DNA of 64,000 nucleotides from Leuctra nigra (Eukaryota > Arthropoda > Insecta > Plecoptera > Leuctridae). The DNA is taken from positions 28,208,520 through 28,272,519 of the forward strand of contig OW203767.1 of assembly GCA_934045905.1 (NCBI GenBank), given 5' to 3'. The notes beneath the pieces are model-generated. The model worked only from the letters and a program-made list of their open reading frames with translations, did not search any database and was not told the DNA's origin. A program made the position numbers and the translations under genes. Below are positions 1-12,540 of this stretch, piece after piece. Each line of letters starts with the position of its first letter. Within the stretch, counting starts at the first letter, position 1.

Positions 1-262
1 CAATATCTTTTAACAATGTAATTGTTAATAAAATAAGGCTTTGTATACGAGTCTTCAGAACAGTTCAATGAAAATAATTTCATAGCTTGGAATGGATTAT
101 TATTTTTATCCTGTCCTACAGACGTTTATAGTGTCTAATTTTCAGGCACTAAACGTCTCGTAGGACAAACCATTCCAAACTATCTAATTATTTTCATTGG
201 ACAGTTCTGAAGACTCGTACAAAGCGTTATTTTATTAACAATTACATTGGTAAACGATATTG
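1..262. mobile_element. Foldback (long inverted-repeat) MITE, cut by the window edge
   Basis: Bases 1-133 and about 150-262 are reverse complements with scattered mismatches, so the segment would fold into one long hairpin with a short loop near 140. The outermost pairing is CAATATC at 1-7 with GATATTG at 256-262. The left end may lie before base 1, so no target-site duplication can be read. There is no coding capacity. It is a non-autonomous DNA transposon of the palindromic kind; the superfamily is not determined. Confidence 0.75.
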
Positions 263-2513
263 ACAAAGTGATTAAAAAAACTCTTCAAGGCCAAACTCAC
301 TACTCAGCCGTCTTAATTTGACAACGAGACTGATTTTTAATTTTCGGTCTTCATAATGTTTTTAGACCTGGTGACTTCTGAATATTTTATTCCTCCGGAT
401 AGAATTGGACCGAATTACATGAATACTAGGAATTTTGTGACTAATGAAACGGTTTATTACAATTTTCCTAGTATCTACCTGTGTAGTAAACGTCAATGAA
501 AAGCAATAAAATCCCAGCTTTCCACATTATTCTGCACTCGAATCTGCCCAATCGGCTGTAAACAACTGATTAAAAACACATTCTAACATCCTGTATTCAT
601 TACTTCCTATACGATTTAAATTAATTTTGAATTATTACAATACGATACTCAAGAACAGTGGTAGGTTTGTCGTCACCCTCTCTCTCAGTTGCTTGGTGGG
701 TCGCTCTCTATCTCACTCCCTCTCACTGCCAGGTATGAGGACCAGGATTAATGAAATTAACAGAGTTAAGTTAACTTGGATCCAACCGAAGACTTAACCA
801 CTGCTCGCTAATGACCCCTATTGCCCTATTACTTGGCGGTGGGGATATTTAGATAAGCTGGGTCACGTGGTACAATAACTCGTCATCGCGGAATTGTCCG
901 CTCGTAAAATAAATATAGGTAATTTGTAACACCTACAGATAATTTCATAAATTGATTTATGCGTATTTAATCATACATTTGAGAAAGTTAACCTTATGAG
1001 CAAATGAAAGTATCGAATGTGTAAATTAATTTTTTTTTTTTGATTTCGTTTTCTGAAAACTTTCAATGAAATGCAATAGCTCAAGACCGAACGTCGTTGC
1101 CAACAGGATAAAGTTTCTTTGACTTTCCCGAAAACTAATTGCCAAGAAAAACGTTATAGACTACGGCAAAGTCAATGAAACGAGACGACTATCGATATAT
1201 TTAAAGAAGTCCCACAGGATGCGTTTTCTACCCTAATCTGCCCCCGTCCCACCGCCCACCCCATTCCCCTATTCATTAACACTTCCGTTTCCTGTCTGGC
1301 GAGAAATAATAAAAAAAAACTTCTCTCACATCGCTCTCGATTCAATTGGTTCAGATTACCCAATCAGATTATTTATTCACGTTAGAGAACGGGTATTAAA
1401 TTTGAATCTTAACGACTCAGCCACAAGGCATTTTTTATTTAATTCTATAATTTGTAGGCTAACTCTTCTCAGATCATTTTACACCTTTGCATAATGGGTA
1501 TTAAATTATATTCAAAAGACAGCTGATGCAAAATTACGCATTGATTATGCTTTAATAATAGACATCGCACAGACATATGCAAGTTCTGTTTGATGAAATC
1601 TATAGAACTTATTTTCTGTTTGGTTTTCTGTGGACATAATGGTTGTCAGTGTTTAGACGGTGATTGAATCATGAAGGTGATTGAATAATGGTGTAAATGA
1701 GAATTAGTTTTGGATTATTTTAGCTGGCGGTGGTGCATCCGGTTCGTTCAAGAGAAGCCCACGCCGTCAGTTATTCAGACGCAAGAAGAGAATGAGTGTG
1801 AAAAGTTGGGGGGGGGGGGGGATGCATTTTTGCAGCTACGAATTTATAGGAGTCCAGAGAGTAACGTGAGAAAAGACAGATTCTCATGAAAATGCAGCTT
1901 AAAACGTTGTTAAACTGATTTTTTCCGTAATTATGTGAAAGATGTGATCTAATTTTAACAACAGATTGAAGAGAAAAAATTAAAGATAATTGTTTTAAAT
2001 GTACATAAATATTGAATATTGAATCTCGAATCTTGAATAAATTTGCAATTGTCACAACGTTCTCACCATCTTTGCAAATGAAAACTAATTGTTGACAATC
2101 AAAGTAATGTGTTCAGTTACAGTGACAAATAGGGCTAAAAATCAGTTATCTTGAGATTTAAAAAAGAAGACAGATGTAAAGCCAATTAAAAAGGTAAAAA
2201 AAAAATTATCTCGATTGAAATCGAATGAAAGTCGAACAGTTGCAATATTGAAAGAGGAATACTTTGTCTATTCTGGACTGGAATAAAACCATCAATCAGC
2301 CCAATTATGAGTAATATTGATGAGTAATTTTCTCAAGAACCGTTCCATCTCTTCTTGTCAGACACTAACTGCACTTGATGTTGCATGTTTACAAGCCGGC
2401 TAGTAGACGAATAATTAGAATAATCAAACTACTGTTTCAAGCCGTGACGTCATCGTGATCCGTTTTATCGAGTGACGTAATATTAATTAACTGGTGGTAA
2501 TCGATCTCCGTGC
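263..2513. other. Non-coding, AT-rich; G tract at 1808-1821
   Basis: No gene is visible. Open frames are under 95 codons and lack coding-like composition. A run of 14 G lies at 1808-1821, and a CT-rich stretch at 670-730 has the look of a short promoter or low-complexity tract. Nothing else stands out until the satellite. Confidence 0.6.
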
Positions 2514-4224
2514 GAGATGATGGGACGAGAGATCGACTAATCGAACGCATCCTGGACAATCGACTTCAATCAACACGTCGCAGACAGAGGTCCTGGTTCG
2601 AGCCCCGTTATCGTGCCTTATCATAATCAACACTTTGACAGACTACAGGAATCGACATGATCGGGATGATTGGGAGATGATGGGGCGAGAGATCGACTAA
2701 TCGAACGCATCCTGGACAATCGACTTCAATCAACACGTCGCAGACAGAGGTCCTGGTTCGAGCCCCGTTATCGTGCCTTATAGACGGTTCTACATCGACA
2801 TAATCAACACTTTGACAGACTACAGGAATCGACATGATCGGGATGATTGGGAGATGATGGGGCGAGAGATCGACTAATCGAACGCATCCTGGACAATCGA
2901 CTTCAATCAACACGTCGCAGACAGAGGTCCTGGTTCGAGCCCCGTTATCGTGCCTTATCATAATCAACACTTTGACAGACTACAGGAATCGACATGATCG
3001 GGATGATTGGGAGATGATGGGGCGAGAGATCGACTAATCGAACGCATCCTGGACAATCGACTTCAATCAACACGTCGCAGACAGAGGTCCTGGTTCGAGC
3101 CCCGTTATCGTGCCTTATAGACGGTTCTACATCGACATAATCAACACTTTGACAGACTACAGGAATCGACATGATCGGGATGATTGGGAGATGATGGGGC
3201 GAGAGATCGACTAATCGAACGCATCCTGGACAATCGACTTCAATCAACACGTCGCAGACAGAGGTCCTGGTTCGAGCCCCGTTATCGTGCCTTATAGACG
3301 GTTCTACATCGACATAATCAACACTTTGACAGACTACAGGAATCGACATGATCGGGATGATTGGGAGATGATGGGGCGAGAGATCGACTAATCGAACGCA
3401 TCCTGGACAATCGACTTCAATCAACACGTCGCAGACAGAGGTCCTGGTTCGAGCCCCGTTATCGTGCCTTATAGACGGTTCTACATCGACATAATTAACA
3501 CTTTGACAGACTACAGGAATCGACATGATCGGGATGATTGGGAGATGATGGGGCGAGAGATCGACTAATCGAACGCATCCTGGACAATCGACTTCAATCA
3601 ACACGTCGCAGACAGAGGTCCTGGTTCGAGCCCCGTTATCGTGCCTTATAGACGGTTCTACATCGACATAATCAACACTTTGACAGACTACAGGAATCGA
3701 CATGATCGGGATGATTGGGAGATGATGGGGCGAGAGATCGACTAATCGAACGCATCCTGGACAATCGACTTCAATCAACACGTCGCAGACAGAGGTCCTG
3801 GTTCGAGCCCCGTTATCGTGCCTTATCATAATCAACACTTTGACAGACTACAGGAATCGACATGATCGGGATGATTGGGAGATGATGGGGCGAGAGATCG
3901 ACTAATCGAACGCATCCTGGACAATCGACTTCAATCAACACGTCGCAGACAGAGGTCCTGGTTCGAGCCCCGTTATCGTGCCTTATAGACGGTTCTACAT
4001 CGACATAATCAACACTTTGACAGACTACAGGAATCGACATGATCGGGATGATTGGGAGATGATGGGGCGAGAGATCGACTAATCGAACGCATCCTGGACA
4101 ATCGACTTCAATCAACACGTCGCAGACAGAGGTCCTGGTTCGAGCCCCGTTATCGTGCCTTATCATAATCAACACTTTGACAGACTACAGGAATCGACAT
4201 GATCGGGATGATTGGGAGATGATG
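2514..4224. repeat. Satellite array, ten units of 160 or 177 bp
   Basis: The word GAGATGATGGG recurs at 2514, 2674, 2851, 3011, 3188, 3365, 3542, 3719, 3879 and 4056, and a broken copy closes the array at 4216. Unit lengths in order are 160, 177, 160, 177, 177, 177, 177, 160, 177 and 160. The two unit types differ only by a 17-bp block following CCTTAT (AGACGGTTCTACATCGA), present in the long form. Units are almost identical; the clearest variant is a single C-to-T change near 3495. Each unit carries GGTTCGAGCCC, a match to the RNA polymerase III B box, so the unit may descend from a tRNA-derived sequence. Because 177 is divisible by three, the minus strand stays open across runs of long units and gives a false repetitive 'protein' of 59-residue periods. 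Confidence 0.97.
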
Positions 4225-7200
4225 AAGAAATAAGAAAAATGACGGTCAAGGCAATATAAAAAAATTGACTGACGTAAACACGAAAAAAGAACAATCATGA
4301 TCGCAAATATCTCCTACGGAGTGAGTCCAGTGCGTTATCATCTGAGCCAACTATTGGTTTACTCCAATCGTACCAATTCTGTGATAGTTACAAACTAATA
4401 TCTAATATTAGTTAATTTCACGATTCCTCCTTTCAGCCATCTTTTCCCAATCATCCTCATGCAAAAAAATAAGTTTCAAAACTATGCCAAATTTTGTTGA
4501 TCATACTCAATTTGGTATTCACTCGTAATTAGTAAATAAGAAAATTATCTAAAATAAGAAGTAATCAATTATAGTGACGAAGCATTCTTATAGTTTTGGC
4601 GTTGACTAACTGACCAAAAGTAACTGGGATGCAAAAAAATCTTGATCTGTGGTTAGTGATTATTGCACACCCGTTTGTTTCTCCAGGGTGGTTCCCACAG
4701 GGGCTGTTTCTTAATTATATATGGGGAAAAACTTTGACTCTGTTAGGGTTTGAGGGGTGGGGGAGGGGGAGGGGGAGGTAAGTGGTTCCTCTCCTTCTGA
4801 CAAGTTGCTCGTAGACCACTTGAGACTGCAGGTTTTAATTTGAGGGATTTTAGGGGCGCCATTCGCAGAGGGCGCGTCTCAATTTTATCGTTTTCGATTC
4901 CGTTACGTCTCGAAAATAATTAGCCAGGAAGTGACGTTTGTGTTCTTTTAGACATTTTAGGGTGGCTTACCCAAATGTACCTCCAATGATTGGCTATAAT
5001 CGATCAATTTGGTAATATGAATATCAATTCAACGTTTAATACATTTATAATGCCCTCGAAACCATTGAAGATAGACTTTTGTTTGAAGATCACAATTTAA
5101 AACATGTGGTAAGTGATGTCTACAAATTCATCACTACAATCTTCAACGAGACGGTCAAAATCACAAATGGCCGAGAACTTCTTTGTTGATCCTTCCCCTA
5201 AAATAGTTTGCTTCAAAAGAAATAAATCTAGAATGAGGTTAAATTTGTACGTTTTGGCTTGGATCTAATTTTTTTCCCTTTGACCACATCAAAAATAGAC
5301 CACAGCATGTTCTATTTATATGAAAAAATGTATAAATAATGTGTTACAATGGTCGAGGACAAGAGACAATTGTACGGAATCACTACAAATCTACAGGACA
5401 GTGACTATTTCGCACGAAGATGTACTCTCATCTCCGCCAATTGGCAATACAATCAGCGGTATTACAAACTGGCAAATTCTAATTGCGATGTAAATCAAAT
5501 TCTATGACTTTTGGCAAAGTTCGGGGCTAGGACCACGAGTCGAGTCAATCTTGTCTCTGGTTGGTCAATCGTTATACTTTGCCACTGATGCGTTTGACGC
5601 ATTTCAATGAGAATGATATACCAAAGTTCAAAACGATTAATTCCCAGTTGTGCAACGGCTAATAACAATCGCATTTCATTGGCAAAGTCCCGATCAAGCA
5701 TTTTCCATTACAACAGACTAATAGAGGAATATTTATATCTAGAAAATATTATCTTCCTGAAGTGGGATTGTGTAATGTTCATTTTGAGATGTAGACATCG
5801 TTTGCTTTTAGCCAATCGGTAAGCACTGTATCTCGTCTTGCTCTGGAAAGATGTAGGTCTATATTTCAAATGAAAATTGCACAATTGCTCTGCAGTACAG
5901 AGAAGGTAATGGACTTATTTCAAGTTATTAAACAACCTAGTTCAAAATCTATAATAACAAATCTCCAGGGGCCAATTCGCGCCCCCTCAAAACATTTCTA
6001 AACAGTTCTAAACCAGAGAAGATTCTAAACAAACGGCAACTAATCTCTAAAATAACATGGACCAAAATATTGAACCAAAACGAGTGGCATCCAAAAATCA
6101 AACATTGTTGAGACCCAGAAATGTATCATGTATACGATTTTGAGGACAGGTTGGCAGGTTTATAATTTTTAAATTTCGTCGTGGTTCAATACTCAATATC
6201 TGCTCAAGCAGAAAAGAAACGTTTGAATGTAAAATCTAATCTCTTCGAACTGGTCCAGAAGTCACTCTTGCTCTCACATCCAACGCATCTGAGTTTGGCC
6301 ATTGCTCTCTCTGCGCTGTCCGCCTCCGCAATATTGTTGTCATCATTCTCGATCATCCTGTGGCCCCATCGGCTCCCCCTCACTCTCACACATGATCTCA
6401 AGACGAGCTCTCAGTATGGGGTTAGCAGTGGGACATGTGGAGGCTGGCAAGGACCAACTCATCTCACTAATCTTTGAAATCTGTTTCACAGAGAGGCTGT
6501 GTCTCCGCACCACGGTCTCTCCGCACCAATTAATGATGGGAGAAGACAGACAGACTTTAGGCGAGACGACCGGTGACTTACTTCTTCATTACACGGACGT
6601 TGTGTTTCAATCGAAAATGACGCTCAGAATTGGGATAAAATTAACGCGTAAAACAAAAATCAAATAAAACAAAAACAGAAGCTATGAACATTTTTATTTA
6701 GATTCACGAGAAAAGCGTTTTCAAATAAAATTAGCATTTTCTGTAAATTCTGTTTCCATTGTTTTGTAAAAATACATAAAATAGACTCTATATATTACAT
6801 CAAATATTTCATTATAAAATGTTTACACAGAATTTAATCAAAATGCTACTCTTCTTGGATTATTTACGCTTTTCTAAGCAGTTGCATTTTTTATTTCGAT
6901 TTATAACTATATTTACTTTATAATTTGACCCTCTTTTGAAAATAGATGCCTTTCCTCCCAATCAATCTCGCCTGGAGATGGCGTCAAAGTCGGCAAGAGT
7001 TACAGCATCCCATATGGACCACTTCTCTGTCTTCTTCTCTCTCGACGCCAAGCAGATCGAATGTCGTCTCGATCGACTCGAACCATCCAGCAGATTATTA
7101 TTTTAACCAGAAGACAAAACAAAGCCAAGCAGAAGGTCGGGGCTTCTAACATGGTGAGAACTAGCGAGTGAGAGAGTTTCAGATGAATACAAGATGTCAT

Positions 7201-8041
7201 ACTTGCATCATTTACAGGGAATTTGAATGCATTATTTTTCTCGGATTGACTATTTTTAGTCCCCTGATTCATTTTATTTTACTCTATACTGAGTGACGTA
7301 TACATTATAGACGCAGACAACTGTAACTTTGTTTGGATTTAGTGTCGATTTGTCATCAATAAGTTTTATTATTATTATTATTTTATTTTTATTGACAAGT
7401 GATAGGTGATAGTCTCATTTCGATAATTATTTTTAAAATTTTCCATCACATTTCATTTACAATTCAAATTCGTGGAATTATGATATTTATTAGGATTGGA
7501 GGTTTTGATATTTCTTCACATTTCTTCATATTTTGGCCATTCCCTGAATCCTCCAAAACATCCGAATCACCCTCAATCTAATGAAATAAAACAATAATCT
7601 ATAAAATTTCCCAATTTCTGGGATATTATCAAAGAATAAGTGTCAAAACCCCACTGAGAAATCAAAACGCTCAACCACAAGATTTCTCCTACTTCATAGT
7701 GCATCAAACCGAGCACATTTAAATCGAATTCCATTCCCCGTCTACATCGAAGTATTTATGTGTCACTCTTGAGCGTCCCGGGTTAAATTCCGCTCAGAAT
7801 TGGGGAGAGGGAATTGGCTAATTTGTTTGCCGGTAAGAAGAGTGCGTTTAAAACAATTGCATTCCACGGTCCAACCATCGGCATAAACAGTTGGCTTTGG
7901 ACACTTGTCAATGTGTATTTTTATCATGAAATAGCGACAACAGTGAGGAATCTGCATTTATTCTGACTGCACATTCTGGGACGTGAACCGAACAGGATTC
8001 GGGTTCAAGAAGATCAACAGAAGTGTTGAGAGGTGATTATA
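4225..8041. other. Non-coding stretch after the satellite
   Basis: A G-rich patch lies near 4750-4780. A CpG-richer patch at about 6240-6560 holds overlapping short frames on both strands but has no splice context or recognisable motif. A minus-strand frame at 7763-7957 has a few cysteines but no recognised domain. I assign no gene here. Confidence 0.5.
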
Positions 8042-8099
8042 ACTCACGTGTCACCGATATCAGACAGGCTGTGTCAGCTTACCTGGAAAACAAAGAAAA
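8042..8099 (-). promoter_or_regulatory. Recursive-splice (ratchet) site with a 35-nt RS-type exon
   Basis: Read on the minus strand, the pyrimidine-rich stretch TTTTCTTTGTTTTCCAG (8099-8083) is followed immediately by GTAAGC (8082-8077). This is a strong 3' splice site abutting a strong 5' splice site, the signature of zero-length-exon recursive splicing in long insect introns. A second donor, GTGAGT, follows at 8047-8042, which defines a 35-nt RS-type exon (8082-8048). That exon contains a stop in every frame, and TGA appears as the third codon when joined to phase-0 exon 1. The site lies about 17 kb downstream of the exon 1 donor, on the same strand. The motif is seen in the sequence; its use in splicing is inference. 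Confidence 0.6.
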
Positions 8100-8490
8100 T
8101 ACATTATTAGACATTGATTTATTGAATTTTATAATCTAGTATTAGCGTCTCATGTTTATACTTTTGGCTCGGGTATGTTTTCCTGTTTTTTTAATTTTGA
8201 TGTAAATACCTACATTTTCTGGTTGCTGTCAAGATTTTTTTTTTTAAATTAATACACCCTTTTTGGGTTGAGAGTGAAAATCAATATCTTGTGAAATAGT
8301 GATATTAGAAATGAAACGTTTTCGATCAATTCGAAAGTTTGCTTTTAAAGTTGAAAGTTGTCATTGTTTCGCCATTTATTTTTGCGAAATCGGTTATTGA
8401 CACTTTTTAAGATTATTTTTAAATATTTGACAATTTCCAAATTATTATTTGTCTTTCCAAGGTCTAGAACAGCAACGCAGCATTACAAAC

Positions 8491-8528
8491 GCTTGCTCAT
8501 CAACGCGTTACACTGAGCGTTTTCCCAG
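8491..8528 (+). mobile_element. Solo 3' end of the Helitron/Helentron-like family
   Basis: A hairpin with stem GCTCA/TGAGC encloses the inner palindrome AACGCGTT and is followed by TTTTCCCAG before a T. The same arrangement ends the other family members near 40.2 and 47.3 kb, where the last bases are CTAG. No matching 5' part is recognised upstream, so this is a truncated copy. Confidence 0.65.
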
Positions 8529-10669
8529 TACCTATAATTGTGTCTAGGCAAAGCAGACATGTCTGTAAAATGTGCTATATTCTTCAATGTTGACTTGACA
8601 CGTCTGTGAAGAATGCAGTGCTCGCACTTTGACATGAATCATTTTGTTGAGTCACACTAAACCAATAATAATACTGCATAAGTTTGAGAAAAGCTCCACG
8701 TGTAGCGTGTAGGTCAGGAACTGTCTAGACTAAACTTACAGGGAGGCGCCAACTCATCACTTATTAGAAACTAATGCTCAATCGCATTTCGTTTTACATG
8801 TCAACTTTTGTTCCAATTCCAAACTATATTTTCACCAAATTAGTCATTTATCGTGAAATTTATTGCTTCATTTATCTACTAGCTATACGATACTCAGAGC
8901 CATAAAATATGTGATAAGCTACATTTGCGTACTGGAAGGCCTTCAGTATTTTAATACCTATAGAAAATACAAAAATCAAAGCACAGTTTGTTAGTAAATT
9001 ATGTGTCTTGGAAAAATGTGGAATAAAAACTGTGATATTGTTGTGATTTTATCAGTCATCTTGCAATTTGTTCTCACGCCCTCAGTTATTTGACGAGTAT
9101 GTACTTGACTGGGAATGTAACAAAAGAGTCAAGGTTTTGTTTGGTCTGAGTGCACTTGACTGGTCACGTGATTAGCATATTAAGTGACATCTAATAGGTG
9201 TCATGCGTGGGATACATTCGTCAGTGATTCTTGCAAGTTGAAACCTGGATTTTAGTCTAGACACAAAGTCACCAAGACTTGGCAATTGCGATTTTACTTA
9301 GAAGTACACGTGGCACAGGTAAAACTTCCTTGACAATCAATCCTTGTTATTATCAATGAAATCAGAGCTCATTACAGGAGTTAGGACTTTGTGGGTGATC
9401 AAATCTTTATCAGCTAACCGTTTCTTTCGAGTACCATTTTTACTTTGGCCACGTGCAAGTTCCTTTTATTCAAGTTGTTCATTAGAACATTTTGTAAAAT
9501 ATGCACAAAAAAACGATTTTGTTTGGCATATAAATTGTTGTCTATGAATTGAAACATTTTCTTCATAATCAAATTTGAAAACAATTAAGTTGTTAAACCC
9601 GCATGCTCTATCCCCCTTCGTTATCATTTACATTTAAAAAAAATTTAATTTTCTTAATTGATAGTGTCCACACGCATGTTTTGTGCACATACTTTAGACA
9701 TACTATTTAATTTTAGTCATGACAATAGCATTTTCGTACATTTTCAAACAATCTGCGTCCACGTTGCAATCTTCACTGTTCACGAATACACGTGATCAGC
9801 TGTCAACGCTTGACACCTGATTCCATGTGTCAAGATCACACTTTGGTCACGTGGCTGTGACACCTGTCACACGGCCGACTGACACGTGACCTCTTCCCGT
9901 CAAACCCGAGGGGTGGGGGGGGGGGGGCAATACAGGTTGCATTGCCCTTTGACACTCCCAAGTAGATGACCCATCGACATGTTTACAGCACTGTTATTTT
10001 ACACAAAACTGTGGCTATTTGATACAATATTGATGTAGTAATTTTTTTTTTAAATTTGGATATTTCGTAAATAAAATAAAATAAAATAAATTAAAACATA
10101 AATTTAATAGCATGAAATATCCTTATTCTATTAAACTTTATTTCTGTTTAATGGGCACAAATATTTCAATGTGAATTAAGAAGATCGTCACAAATCACAT
10201 TTTTCTCCAAGATAAACATAGAAATCACGTCAAACCACGATCAGTATACCCACGTGCATGCTCAAACCCGGTCACGCAGGACAATATTAATAGTCCAGAC
10301 AATTATAGTGACAGTTTCCTAAGCTCTAATCCACCTGAACAACAATCTTCTAACAATTTCACACCTCAGCTAAATAATTGATCCGCAACAATGTTCACCG
10401 AGTGAGGAAATACAGATTTAGAACAATGCAAAATAGAATTGCAATGGACCTTTGGCAATCTCGTCTCGGATTCTGATTGGCTACGCAACTGCAATGGCGA
10501 TTCTCCAAGATGAAAGATCTCTAACCCAGAATTTTTATAATTTGTTAAAATTGTGTCTCTAATTAATCGTAAACTCTTGCCAACACAACCGTATGGATTA
10601 TTTATGCCAAATCGCATAAATCATTTGGCACAAGTTTCTCGCGTTTGACTTCGATATCGCAAGTAGCGA
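8529..10669. other. Non-coding; G tract and dispersed repeat
   Basis: A run of 13 G lies at 9915-9927. The stretch 9326-9385 matches 42834-42890. Several CACGTG words occur around 9790-9880. No gene is supported. Confidence 0.5.
9326..9385 (+). repeat. Dispersed repeat, copy 1 (copy 2 at 42834-42890)
   Basis: The two copies share TTCCTTGACAATCAATCC and then GTTATTA, AATGAAA and GAGTTAG in the same order with small gaps. It is too short and diverged to assign to a family. Confidence 0.55.
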
Positions 10670-10860
10670 GATTTGTTGATGATTTCGAACAACAGCTGAT
10701 GATGTCAACGTCATTGACGATTTGCTCCGATGATTGCGAGGTGAATTACCGTGATTTGTTGATGATTTCGCCATGGAAATCAACGACCAGCTGATGATGT
10801 CAAAGTAATTGACGTTTTGTTCGAGTGATCTGTTACTTTGAAGTGTCAGGTTCGAGCCCT
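10670..10860 (+). repeat. Two-copy direct repeat ending in a B-box-like tRNA motif
   Basis: GATTTGTTGATGATTTCG begins both copies (10670 and 10753), and each continues through CAGCTGATGATGTCAA and ATTGACG. The second copy is followed at 10849 by GGTTCGAGCCC inside a short CAGG/CCTG stem, like a tRNA T arm. The same B-box word occurs in every unit of the 2.5-4.2 kb satellite, so the two may share a tRNA-derived ancestor. The family is not recognised. Confidence 0.6.
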
Positions 10861-11411
10861 GCGGCGGGTTGACGTGTTTGAGGTTTAGCTTTGCAGGTAA
10901 TGGATTGGTTTCTGGGATCAAACGGGGATTATAGATTCTAAAAAATCGAATCATTGACGATAATGGAAATATAGAAAACGAAACATTCGAAAATGTGTGG
11001 AAATCAAAAACATTATTTTTGATTCCATTACTAAATTACATTTAACAACATAGATATTTAGGTTTTAACGTTGTACTGCACTGCAGCTTGGCTTATGGAG
11101 TGAAAGTAGAGTGAAACAATAACTTGATCAATGTTTACACTGGTACTCTTGTTGCAAACGAAATAAAGAAAACCCATGCCATGTTCTGTAAGAACCTAAC
11201 TTATGGTTTTATCTTTTTAAAAAGGTAATATGTTATGGGTAATCTCTCTAGGAAAGGGTTGTATGTTGCTGAAGGGTGTTTGTTTTGATGTCATCTACAT
11301 AATCTATTGCTGACTTGACTCCAGCAGTTCGCCCACACGGCCTTCCAGACGACAATAGTAACTCATTTCTATCAAGTGCTTGCTCTTCTTTCTCTCTCGC
11401 ACTCCCACACA

Positions 11412-11575
11412 CATTCGACCATTGTACAGTAGAGAGCATGGGTAATGCAACGAGAAGTGTCACATTCGACCATTGTACAGTAGTCAGCATGGGTAATGCA
11501 ACCACAAGTGTCACATTTGAGTTCGACCATTGTACAGTTCCCAACACGAGTAGTGCAACAAATAGTGTCAAATCA
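11412..11575. repeat. Three-copy minisatellite, period 51-57 bp
   Basis: TTCGACCATTGTACAG occurs at 11414, 11465 and 11522, each followed by a similar GTAATGCAAC (or GTAGTGCAAC) block and AGTGTCA. A 6-bp insertion before copy three lengthens its spacing. Overlapping frames on both strands here are repeat artefacts. Confidence 0.85.
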
Positions 11576-11859
11576 GAAGAAAACAAGACAATATCGGCTT
11601 GCAATGGGTAAAAAAAAAATATATATAATTATCTTTTAAATTTAAAAAAAAATACACATCAATAAAATTTTATTAAAACTCTAAAAATTAAAAAATCACA
11701 TAGGCCATAGAAGTCGCTTATTTTTTAAAATAAACTATATAAAACATATTATATTAAAAAAAATCGCCAATATTAATTTATCACTATTTGTATCGATGAC
11801 TTGACACATTCAACTAAACAAGCAACATGGGAAATGAATGAAACTCGCCAAGCCTAAAG

Positions 11860-11970
11860 TCAATGAAATTATCAATCTCATCAGACCGGATCGAACCGGG
11901 ATGCGAACCCGGATCTCTAAGTGTTCTATACGCGTCGAGCGATTGTTAACAGCGTTGCACACTCGACTTA
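11860..11970 (-). mobile_element. tRNA-derived SINE head
   Basis: On the minus strand a perfect 5-bp T-arm-like hairpin, CCGGG-TTCGCAT-CCCGG (11912-11896), contains a B box. Upstream on that strand (about 11965-11920) lies a diverged D/anticodon-like region without a clean cloverleaf. A functional tRNA is unlikely; a SINE or tRNA pseudogene is the better call. The 3' limit of the body is unclear. Confidence 0.55.
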
Positions 11971-12394
11971 TTTCGACTCTCTTCTTCATAATCACTGTGT
12001 TTCATGAATTATTAATCATTCGACGAACATTGCTACGAACAGACCACAGAATTCAATTAGATCTGCCGGGGAGCAACTAGAGCAAATGTTGCTCGAATAG
12101 ATCAGATCAGAGTGAAAGATCAATGAAAATGAAACGAGAAATACTGTGGACGGGATGTGCCAGTCTCAAGAGTTGTTTGGGGCTATTTTACTGTGCATTT
12201 CATTCATATCATTACAATCTATGAAGGTCACTTTTAATAAAAACAATTATATAAGTTTTCTGCGTTTTTAAAACAAAACATAATTTTATAAGTAATTTAC
12301 TACTAGAGAAGCTGGGAAGTGAATATGATATAAAAATTGATGACATAAAATGGCTCGATTTATGGTAAATTAATGTAACTTTTAGCCTCGCTTT

Positions 12395-12540
12395 TAGCCA
12401 TATAAGCATTTAGTAGCCATATACATATTTAGCCATATTTTTTATCTCTAAAAGATATAAGCTAAAATAATGCTATAAGCTAAAATAATGCTATAAGCTA
12501 AAATTAAAAGCTATAAGCTAAAAAAAGCTAAGCTAAAAGT
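12395..12540. repeat. Short AT-rich tandem repeat
   Basis: From 12455 the unit ATAAGCTAAAATAATGCT recurs about four times with decay into AAGCTAAGCTAAAAG. Just upstream, TAGCCATAT recurs at irregular spacing. It is a simple low-complexity array. Confidence 0.85.

Noticed and set aside
2608..4175. Minus-strand frames of 120 and 297 codons made of identical 59-residue blocks
   Set aside because: They arise only because the 177-bp satellite unit is divisible by three; every 160-bp unit breaks the frame. There is no independent coding evidence.
7763..7957. 64-codon minus frame with several cysteines
   Set aside because: No known cysteine spacing, signal peptide or splice site.
11248..11611. Opposed frames of 118 and 98 codons
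   Set aside because: They span a three-copy minisatellite whose unit is open on both strands; no domain or splice context.
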